This document shows positions 56,122 to 64,000 of a DNA stretch of 64,000 bases, piece by piece. The notes beneath the pieces are model-generated. The model was given only the letters and a program-made list of their open reading frames with translations, made no database searches and was not told the origin of the DNA. This DNA is from Phialocephala subalpina (Eukaryota; Ascomycota; Leotiomycetes; Helotiales; Mollisiaceae). The position numbers and the translations under genes were made by a program. How positions within the stretch are numbered: the first letter of the stretch is position 1; each line of letters starts with the position of its first letter. The stretch lies in contig FJOG01000021.1 of assembly GCA_900073065.1 (NCBI GenBank), forward strand, positions 320,011 to 384,010, read 5' to 3'.

Positions 56122-57811
56122 GGCTGTTGACTTGAGAGAGGTGTCAATGAAGGCGCGAGGCTGTGAGCGAAGGGCGAGCTTGGGAACGGCTTCAGCGTGT
56201 GCGACTTCAACAGTACCACCTCAACTTGGGACACAGCAGGTATCTATACCCCAACGTTCAAGGCAAGATCCATCTGGACCATCGTATCTGCTTAGTCCTA
56301 GATTTCATAAGCATTCTCTGTTTTTCTTTCTGCCCCTCTTCAATCTCTGGCCGTCTTCACCGCGCCCTTTCCCTTGGCCGCGCGCATCTCAAATGTCATG
56401 AGCCTTTCCATACCTAGAGTTTATGATGGATGGCTGACGAATCACAGACGGACTGAAATAGGAAGGTCGACTGATTTTGGGTTGTCTTTTATGTGTAATC
56501 ATCGGACGAATGAGAAGAAATCTTCACGATTAAGTCCCGCAAACAAGAGATGTGGTGCATTTGCCAAGAGTGGAGGACCAAAAAGATGGGAATTGCCAAG
56601 AGATGCGATAACCTTGCATTAGCAGCTCGCGGGAACGCAGCCAAGTGACTCAATGGAATATATAAAAGTTCTATTCTCCTTATCAGTACCGTTGTATTCT
56701 CTCTGGAGCTGGTTCACATACGCGTCCCTTGCATGTCATGACCGGCCCCGCATTGCCCCGCCTTTAGGGTACATGTTACATTACGATCAAATGTCTTCAC
56801 CTTCCCCCATGGCGCTCCCATTCTTGTTGAAGCTCTTCCGAGAGATCATCGAAAATTTCTGAACTGCAATGCGGATATTAGATTTGCTCTGCATAAAGCG
56901 AAAGGCCGAGACTGCCGGCAAGAGTGGGAGTATGCTCTCCTTGCTCTTTTGCAATCCAGCAGTGGAAGATAAGAAAGACGCGAGAATCGAAAGGCTTCAT
57001 GCGGCAAATATCTTTCCTTTCCTTTCCTTTGCTCTCCGCCAGCGAGAGAATCTCTCACAGGATCTCAACTCCCGCTAACATGTGCCTAGGAAACAGAACT
57101 TGAAATTCAGAACAAGCAAGGCAAGAACCACGCGCAACAGCTGATCCTAATGTTTGAAACCGAGATAAAGATTATTGAAGAGCAGATGTAAACGCGATGT
57201 CTGAAATCAAAAGATAGAAAGACACCTTGACTCTCGAGCTGAATATCCAGTTTGAGAGGAAAGTTGGTACGTTTATATGTGAGCGTCAAGATGTCGCAAT
57301 ATTCTTTGGAAATTGCCTATTCCCACTAATGCGTAACGAGCACAGGGTTGTTTGGAAGAACCGACGTCAGAAACCAAGAGAGCCTTGCTCCACCCAACAC
57401 TCTTGTCTTCACTTGAAGAAAACCACCATCACCAAGCACCTTCAATCCGCGAGAATCTAAGACAACTCGTGAGAAACTTTTATTCTTCTCTGGATAATAC
57501 CAGATCCTGTATGGTGTATACCGTATGTAGCCAACCGATCCTTGTCCCAAGAGTATGTACCGTACCATGTACCCAACGCCAAGATCAAGCAAGACCGGAA
57601 CGCCTGATGCAACGCAGCATCTCGTTCCCGTATAGTACCCTTGTAGTGACCGAGTGTCTGCCAAACCAAGAATGCTGTCCTTATCCCTCAACCTAATCCT
57701 ATCCAAGCCAGTCCTGTTTGCAAATGTACTTTCCCATTCTTCAGGAGTATCCCCATCCATCGATAGTACTCGTATCGTATCTCATAACTCGTAATGTTCT
57801 TTGACGATTTT
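56122..57811. other. Intergenic, no gene seen
   Basis: About 1.7 kb with short frames only. TATATAAAAG near 56656 resembles a core promoter element but has no supported gene behind it. Confidence 0.5.
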
Positions 57812-57824
57812 GGGGGGGGGGGGG
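57812..57824. repeat. Homopolymer run of 13 G
   Basis: A run of 13 G (13 C on the minus strand) lies three bases beyond the stop of the minus-strand gene ending at 57828. Length may be uncertain in the assembly. Confidence 0.9.
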
Positions 57825-57827
57825 ATG

Positions 57828-58310
57828 TCATAGACTCAACCGATCCAAACTCAACCTATCCCTACTCGTCTGCCGTCTTACAACCCCTAACTTAAAATAC
57901 CTCTCCTCGCCAGCAGCCGTCCGTCCCCCAATATACCACTTCTCCGTCCCCAGCACATCCCTGAACCCTTCCGAACTACTATCACTCTCCCTCCTCCCTC
58001 TCGATGTTGTCATATATCTGCCTCCTTCATTTGGACTCATGGGTCCATTACTTGATGGACCGGGAGATCTGCTTAATTGGGATGTGGAAGTCCGTGGGCT
58101 GTGTAGGGAGGCGAGGGCTGTGGTTGTTGCTCCTGCGGAAGGTTTGGTGGATGTTGTTATTGTTCGGGGTTGAGAGGGTGAGGTGTGTGTTGTTTGTGGG
58201 TGGTGGGAGGAAGAGGACGAGGGAGCAGATGTTGCTTTTCCTTGTTGGATGGCGGAGTGGGCGCGGAAGGCTGCGAGGAAGTTGGCGAAGAAGGGGCGTT
58301 GTGTTGACAT
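57828..58310 (-). CDS. Small Ser/Thr-rich fungal protein of unknown function
   Basis: A single-exon frame of 160 aa from the ATG at 58310-58308 to the TGA at 57830-57828. The N-terminus (STQRPFFANFLAAFRAHSAI) looks like an amphipathic, acid-free helix, which would suit a mitochondrial presequence or a membrane anchor. Ser/Thr/Pro-rich low-complexity sequence follows (about 27-105). A compact C-terminus (GTEKWYIGGRTAAGEERYF, then KLGVVRRQTSRDRLSLDRLS) includes RxxS sites for basophilic kinases. The end segment looks constrained, unlike a chance frame. I recognise the overall style as common in Pezizomycotina but cannot name a family. Confidence 0.65.
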   Translation of the reverse strand: MSTQRPFFANFLAAFRAHSAIQQGKATSAPSSSSSHHPQTTHTSPSQPRTITTSTKPSAGATTTALASLHSPRTSTSQLSRSPGPSSNGPMSPNEGGRYMTTSRGRRESDSSSEGFRDVLGTEKWYIGGRTAAGEERYFKLGVVRRQTSRDRLSLDRLSL

Positions 58311-59649
58311 TTTTGTATCTATCTCTTCTTCCTCGAGGCTTCAGGAGCTCAGGAAGGAGGAGAGAGATATAAAGAGCAACGGAGACTTCGGTATGCAGTG
58401 GAGACTCAAGTCGGGACGGTACGTGGTGATCCGTTTGAGCCGTGTTTTGGCTGCGAGTATCGAAGGATATGCTTGCTTCTTCCCTTTCCTTATTACAGTT
58501 CCCTCCACTACGTGACACACTCAACCGTGGCCCTTCCCCCGCAATCTGCGGTCCTGGCAGTCGTTCGTTGGATGCCTTCGCTGGTATGCTCGGAGAATAT
58601 TAAGCGTCTTGCAGGATCGGGATTCGCGATTCGATTCGACTAATTCTTTATGCCTTCTTTTAGGTATTAATCCTGCGTAAGAAGCGTATGTATAGGAAAG
58701 ATGAGCGAGGAATAGAGTTTGAAGAGGGGTCGTGGGAGCGGGAATTGAAAACTAAGTGGATGACGGAAGTCGAAATCTTGAGATGAAAGATCCGGCAGCA
58801 CGAGGCGTTTTCGGGATGAGCAAAAGGCTCCAACAACCGAGCTTGAGTGGAGGATTTGACAGCTAACCAATCAGATAGACGTTTATACTAAACATGCAGA
58901 TGCGGGGAGACGATTAATCCACAATGTAAAGAGGGGAATAATGGATTACTGGTAATCAGAATGTTAAAATCAGCTCATTCTTTGTTTGGTTTCGTGGTCT
59001 GATAATGGCTTGTCCTGGTCTGGCTCCTGTTATACCCGGGAATCTGGAGGATGGGAAAAGAAAACACCGATTCAGCCCCGAGGTGCAAGGTGACCAATGA
59101 CGGGGAAAACATATGCAAGGGATGAGTGCTTTTTCACATTGGGGATGATCAGGAGGTTAATCAGATGGGGATGGGAGGCTCTGAGAGAGATAGGGATCAC
59201 GTGGCAATCTGGAGAAACATGACAATGGAGGCCGTTGCGGGTATGCAGGAGTCTCGGATCAAGACGGGAAAGTGTATGAATACGGAGTAGGATAAACGTA
59301 GGGCAAGGCTAATCTACAAATTACATGAATAAAGTTCGGTCAGTTGCGGTCGAGAAAGTTTGGCTCCGGAGGCTCCTTCCGCAAAGACAAAGAAGGGCTC
59401 AACCACAACAGTTTCCTCTCTATCAAAGAAAACTTACACTTGAGAGGTCCGAGACTCTGAACTAGAAGGAAAGAGCCATAAAGTTTCAAGGCATTCAAAA
59501 CATCCTCAATCATTGTCTGGCTCCACGTGACCCTCAAGCTCCATTCCGGCAAACTCCGACCTCATCGCGAAGTCTTTCAATTCCAACCTCTCCAAACCTC
59601 CAAACCTCAATTGAACCCACACCCACGCTCTCACCCGCGAACTTCTAAC
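58311..59649. other. Intergenic, divergent promoter region
   Basis: About 1.3 kb between the minus-strand Ser/Thr-rich gene and QCR10. Short frames only. CCAAT boxes at about 58864 (CCAATCA) and 59094 (CCAATGA) could bind the HAP complex that activates respiratory genes, but they are over 500 bp from the QCR10 start. Confidence 0.45.
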
Positions 59650-60691
59650 ATGTCTGGCGAGGTAATTCATTCCTCTAGCTACTGCCCTTAAAAGTAGCTT
59701 GACTGACGGTATCTACGAACAGTTCCACCCATCGACCGGCGTTACGCCTGCGATAGCCCCGAGGAGCTACGCTACCTACAAGAGTCCTTATGGTCCTAAG
59801 TATGTGTACCCCTTACACAATTGCTGTCGGAGGAGTGAATGAGATTGAGGAAGAGGAGGCGGAGGGGAGGAAGAAGGGGGAAGAATGGCAGAGGGATTAG
59901 ATAGGGGATGAAGGCTAATGAGTGCAGGTACACCGTAAACAAGAATGTGATGGGATGGACCTTCAAGAGCGCTTCGAGACTGTACGTTGCCCTTTCCACC
60001 AGGAGCCCCACACAAACGAAACCCCTACGACTTACCTTCGATTCTTCGAGTACACACATACTGTTCAGAGGTACGGAAGCTTACAGACAATAGCGGCATG
60101 ACGCTCGCTGGTTTCGGAGGTGTAGCCGGCTTCTTCGCCTTGTACTTCTTCGCGGATGTACCTAAGGTACGGAAGGATATTTGGCAGGTACGTAAACTAC
60201 ACGAATACGAGAGGGAGTATGGGTGCTGATGGCGTTACAGAAAGTTCCGGTCATTGGACAGCATTTCGTGAAGGAGGTTCCTGCTTCGGACAACGTACGT
60301 TATTACTTCTTTCTGTTAATATTCGGTCTTGGTGGCTGCATGCGGGATGAATTGGAGATTGCAAGAGACGGTTTTGGGAAGCTGCGCTTAGACCGATTGG
60401 AGAGGATGGGAGCAAGTGCTGCCTCCCTTTAGAGGCTCGCGGTTATGCTCGAGAACGATTTGACCGAGCACTATTTCTTCCAGCATCGAAGTAGCAGCAT
60501 ACCAAGTGAACGAAAAGAGGACTCCGCGAGCACTCGCAGAGTCAGACCGTTTTGAAAACAGGAGCAAGTGCAGCCCTACTTGGACTTGTCCCTACACTCG
60601 AATTTCTAGCGGAAGAATTCTACCCCTTTCCTATTTCAAGCATACGGACTCAAGCGAACAAGCACTAACAACTTCGCTGCAGCCATTCTAA
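59650..60691 (+). CDS. QCR10: Cytochrome bc1 complex subunit 10 (QCR10-like)
   Basis: Exons 59650-59661, 59723-59799, 59928-59981, 60094-60187, 60241-60294 and 60683-60691 give 99 aa. QCR10 is a small accessory subunit of respiratory complex III in the mitochondrial inner membrane. The protein has a short soluble N-terminus (PRSYATYKSPYGPKYTVNKN) and one span (MTLAGFGGVAGFFALYFFAD). It ends in VPKVRKDIWQKVPVIGQHFV then KEVPASDNPF, matching the fungal QCR10 pattern. The last exon is only CCA TTC TAA (Pro-Phe-stop). It is placed there because of a perfect branch site (actaac) and acceptor (ctgcag), and because homologs end in a short tail like this. Reading through at 60295 gives an unrelated 45-residue tail. 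The gene is split into six exons for 99 residues. Confidence 0.86.
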
Positions 60692-61449
60692 GCCAACATG
60701 GAATGTGGGGATAATACAGGGAGAGAAGGACAATTCTTGGCATGCATCCAGCCAACTGTACTGTACAAAAGAAGACAGCGATCAATAGACCATTCATCAA
60801 ACCTCCTTCGTACACTGTAAATATCACAATCACATAGCGTGACTCTCATAGAGTTTTCATCCCATCCAATCACCCCACATCCGCCAAGCTATATTCTCAA
60901 AACTTCCGCCCTTACTAATCCCACGAGGCTGACAGCTTGCCACAACATTTTGTTCCAACGAAGATTCACAAACACCTGCGGTGAGCAAGTAATACTTCTT
61001 CTCGCTTTACTTTAACTTCTTTCTTTTCTTCATTTAGGAATAACCCCGGATTTCAAACACAGACACTACGAAACACACCCAAATCTGCCTATCGCACGAC
61101 GCCACGAGGCTGAGCCTCACCTCCGCTTTTGCCCCACCTGTTCAGCCCATCAACAACAAAGACTCTCTCCCTCTCTCTCTCAACACACAACGAACATCAA
61201 ACCCACTCCACTTTCTCGATAAAGCACGTCTTCCTGCCATACCCAAGCGCACCTCTCATATCTGCGATAAACTCTGAAACAAATCCAACAAAGACACGAA
61301 GTACCTTGGGGGACAAGGGCACGCGATAACGATCTGGTCATCTGCCCTCCATCAGCCGCATCATATTCGGTCGGAGTGACACTTTGAGGAGAGATAAGGC
61401 TCGATTCTTCTCGGCAGAGGAAGAGATACATTAGGGGTATAAAGGCAAG
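60692..61449. other. Intergenic, no gene seen
   Basis: About 760 bp between QCR10 and the CHIP-like gene. Pyrimidine-rich from about 61130, consistent with promoter and leader. No frame of note. Confidence 0.5.
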
Positions 61450-62676
61450 ATGGTGAACGCAGAACAGCCTCCCGACCCAGTCCGGGCACTGGAGTTCAAA
61501 GAGAAGGGAAATAAATGTTTCCAAGCGGGTGACTATCAGGGTGCCGAAGGATTCTATACCCAGGCGTAAGTATGTCTTTTATTGTCTTGCCTTATTTCTG
61601 CGGACCAACTGGAGGTGGTGTAGACCCTAGTTTTGAGAGATAGTTTTGGGAAGGGTTGCCTACAGCCTTGTGACTCCAGTCCTGAGGCCTGGTTTTCTTG
61701 ACTCACTCTTTTGTTTCTTTCTTTTGCTTTCGTTGTTTCACTTGCATGTGCTTCTTGAATCTGCCACCCGGTCTCCATGTCGTACAACCTTCACAGCCCT
61801 AATTTCAACTTCTCAAGATAAGGCTGACAACATTTTTACCTCCCAGAATATCCCACGACCCAACAAACCCCCTCCTCTACACCAACCGCGCCATGGCCCT
61901 CCTCAAACTCTCCCACTACGAATCCGTCATCTCTGACTCCCTAACCGCCCTCTCTCTCCACCCTAATAACATGAAAGCACATTTCCAACTAGCTCAAGCC
62001 CAAATAGCCTTGCATCATGAAAAAGATGCATTAGAGAGTGCGAAGAAAGCCTACGAGCTTTGTATGGAAGAAGTTATGCATGGGGGAAAGGGAGCGACGA
62101 GTTTGGGGCCTATTATGGAATTAGTGAGGAGGTGTAGGAAGGAGGTGTGGGAAGGGAGGGAGAGAGAAAGAACGAGAACAGAAAAGGGTCTATTGGGAGA
62201 GCTTGTACGGGACCTCGAGGACAGAAGGGATGTTGAAGTCCAGAGGCTTGAGGGAGAATCGGCTGGAGAAATTCAAATTGAGGAAGTGAGGCAAGAATAC
62301 GAGGGGAAGATTGAGAGTCTGAGAGGCGTCTTTCACAGAGCGGGAGAGGTGCCTAGGAGGAGGGTTCCGGATTGGTGTATTGATGATATCACGTTTGCGG
62401 TTATGGACGACCCAGTAGTAGTAAGTCCTCTTCCTTTCCCGAGTCCCCCCGTTTTCTACTTCCCCAAATGCATTTCCTGCATCCTCGGCTAACCCCTGTT
62501 AGACTAAGACAGGACAATCTTACGACCGCTCCTCCATCATGGAACATCTCAAACGCTCACCCACGGATCCATTGACACGAGAACCGCTCCATGTCTCTGA
62601 TCTCAGGCCTAACTTGGCGTTGAGAGAGGCGTGTGAGGAGTTCTTGGAGGAGAATGGGTGGGCTGTTGATTGGTAA
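61450..62676 (+). CDS. CHIP/STUB1-type E3 ubiquitin ligase (TPR-U-box)
   Basis: Exons 61450-61565, 61847-62420 and 62503-62676 give 287 aa, close to the usual CHIP length. CHIP binds the EEVD tails of Hsp70/Hsp90 through its TPR domain and ubiquitinates chaperone clients. Residues about 12-115 form three TPRs (ALEFKEKGNKCFQAGDYQGA, then TNRAMALLKLSHYESVISDS). A charged coiled coil lies at about 130-205 (EIQIEEVRQEYEGKIESLRG). The U-box covers about 212-285 (PDWCIDDITFAVMDDPVVTK, then RSPTDPLTREPL, ending EENGWAVDW). Intron 1 (281 nt) splits the first TPR helix pair. The start is the first ATG in frame after a leader. Cytosolic or nuclear location is inferred from the family. Confidence 0.93.
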
Positions 62677-63299
62677 TGCTGCTGGGAGGACATCCACACT
62701 GCGAAAAGACTTGGGGACTTGGATGGGCACAGACTCTCTACTTTATGAAATACGTTGAATGATACCAAACAATTGGGCTGGGAGGGGTAGAGAAGCGAAG
62801 TGGGGCAAGGTGGAGGAGCTGATGGAAGCTTCTGGAGAGGATAATTGAGATGGGGTCAACAATTGAGAGGGTCTTAGCATATGATACGAGCAAGGACATT
62901 ATATTGAGAGACGAGGGGTGGACATGAGGGATGAGATGAAGCATCGCACGGCGTTAGGTGTTTCTTCTTTCTTCAATCTGGGAGCGAGCGAGCGAGCCTA
63001 TACGTGTTCAGCATAGCATTGAATTTCATTGCAAGCAAAATTTTAATACCCCCCTTCCTAACGCCTGCTTGGCCTGCTTTCTTCATGAATATTCCATTCA
63101 AGTTGAGAACTTTGAAATACTTGAAAGTCCCCAGTGGGCCTTGGGACTTTAGACTTCGGTTTGTTTCATGTTTGTAAGAGGCGTATAAGTATTTCTCTGC
63201 TCTCCTCCCTTCTTTGACATTTTTGGCAATTGAGAGCAAACTCCACCAATCTACTATGCAGCCAATGATTAGACGCTCCTCTTAACTACGACTCCTTTG
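62677..63299. other. 3' region of the CHIP-like gene
   Basis: About 620 bp with no supported gene. Composition changes from balanced to AT-rich toward the right. Confidence 0.5.
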
Positions 63300-64000
63300 T
63301 TTAAAGACTATGAATATTCTCGTTTGGTGTTTGCTGCACTTTTTTGAGTAGTTAGAGAATTCTATTAGAGCTAATACTATTGGAAAAGGCTATTATTATC
63401 AAGATGTAGCCGAGTATCATCAGAGGTTCAAAGAAGAGCAAAATATAAATATTGTTTTGTTTACTCCTAGTTGATTTGCTATCTTAATATCATCCGAGTA
63501 TAATATACCTTTTATTATAATTAACTCTTTGTCTTTGCTCGTATATATCCTATAAGTATATAGTTTTATAATCCGTCCGGGTATCATTCAAAAACGCTAT
63601 ATATTTTAGTAATAAACTTCTTTATTATCAACTTCTCATTAGTAGTTAGATAATACTTTTATTCTCGTATTCTTATTACTCTTATAAACCCCCAAAAATT
63701 AAAAATATCTATGGATATAATCTAATTAACCAGAATAATTACATAAGGGAAAATACCAATTGAAACGTTTTGATTCCTGATTTTAGTAATAGAAGATTCA
63801 TTGTCTTGATTATTAATTTGAATTGGTTCAAAGGATAATTTTATAGGAATTAAATACGAATATAATAAAAAAGAGAAAATTTTACTTTCAAGTAAATAAA
63901 ATAAAACTAAGTTTTAATTAAAGTAAATTAGAAAGTCTAAAGATATTTAAAGGAGTATATATACGATATATTTCTATTTGGATTTATTTATAGTATTCAT
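63300..64000. repeat. AT-rich, RIP-like degraded sequence at the right edge
   Basis: From about 63300 the sequence becomes strongly AT-rich, with dense TATA/TAATA steps and few C or G. No frame is open for any length. The sharp change beside a normal gene is typical of an AT-isochore made by repeat-induced point mutation of a transposon. No element family is recognisable, and the block runs out of the window. Confidence 0.65.

Noticed and set aside
1..64000. CRISPR arrays, insertion sequences or bacterial-type operons
   Set aside because: The window is clearly eukaryotic nuclear DNA with spliceosomal introns; no regularly spaced direct repeats of CRISPR type and no intact transposase or reverse transcriptase were seen.

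Overview
The window is nuclear DNA from a filamentous ascomycete (Pezizomycotina; the gene complement would fit Leotiomycetes, but I cannot fix the species). The support is dense genes with many 45-60 nt GT-AG introns, branch sites of the ctaac/ctgac type, and clear fungal families: DUF3292, STAND/NACHT proteins, SUR7/PalI, PNS1, a secreted-type amine oxidase and a QDE-2-like Argonaute. Gene models were assembled by hand from reading frames and splice sites. All exon sums close in frame unless stated.

Layout. 0-8.7 kb: no convincing gene apart from a possible C-terminal tail at the left edge. 8.7-14.1 kb: a DUF3292 membrane protein and ORC4, here with AT-hooks and a PHD finger. 14.7-22.9 kb: an F-box-like relic and a roughly 1,940-codon NACHT-ankyrin (NLR-like) gene with two in-frame TAG codons. 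24.2-26.1 kb: two dead genes, a GH16 glucanase (+) and an NmrA-like oxidoreductase (-). 27.3-31.1 kb: an Argonaute with all four catalytic residues and four zinc-knuckle-like modules at its N-terminus. 32.4-33.7 kb: a BTB-bromodomain fusion. 34.7-38.3 kb (-): a second NLR-like gene, alpha/beta hydrolase-NACHT-C-terminal repeats. 39.1-41.9 kb: TIM21 (-) and a GLO3-type ArfGAP (+) sharing a 265 bp promoter. 43.0-44.1 kb: a SUR7/PalI protein. 45.4-49.1 kb: PNS1, with a 1.97 kb first intron packed with Q-rich, protein-like repeats. 49.1-54.0 kb: gene-poor. 54.0-56.1 kb (-): an L-amino-acid oxidase gene broken in exon 1 and carrying an exact 250 bp tandem duplication. 57.8-62.7 kb: a small Ser/Thr-rich protein (-), QCR10 and a CHIP/STUB1-type TPR-U-box ligase. 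The last 0.7 kb is AT-rich and looks RIP-degraded.

How it fits together. Housekeeping genes (ORC4, TIM21, GLO3, PNS1, QCR10, CHIP) alternate with accessory genes of self/non-self and genome defence (two NLR-like genes, one Argonaute) and with decaying secreted or metabolic genes. The most interesting points are the zinc-knuckle Argonaute, the repeat-filled PNS1 intron whose frame-breaking stops look like CpA-to-TpA changes, the two TAG codons in an otherwise intact NLR, the splice-rescuable duplication in the oxidase, and the BTB-bromodomain fusion lacking the acetyl-lysine-binding Asn.
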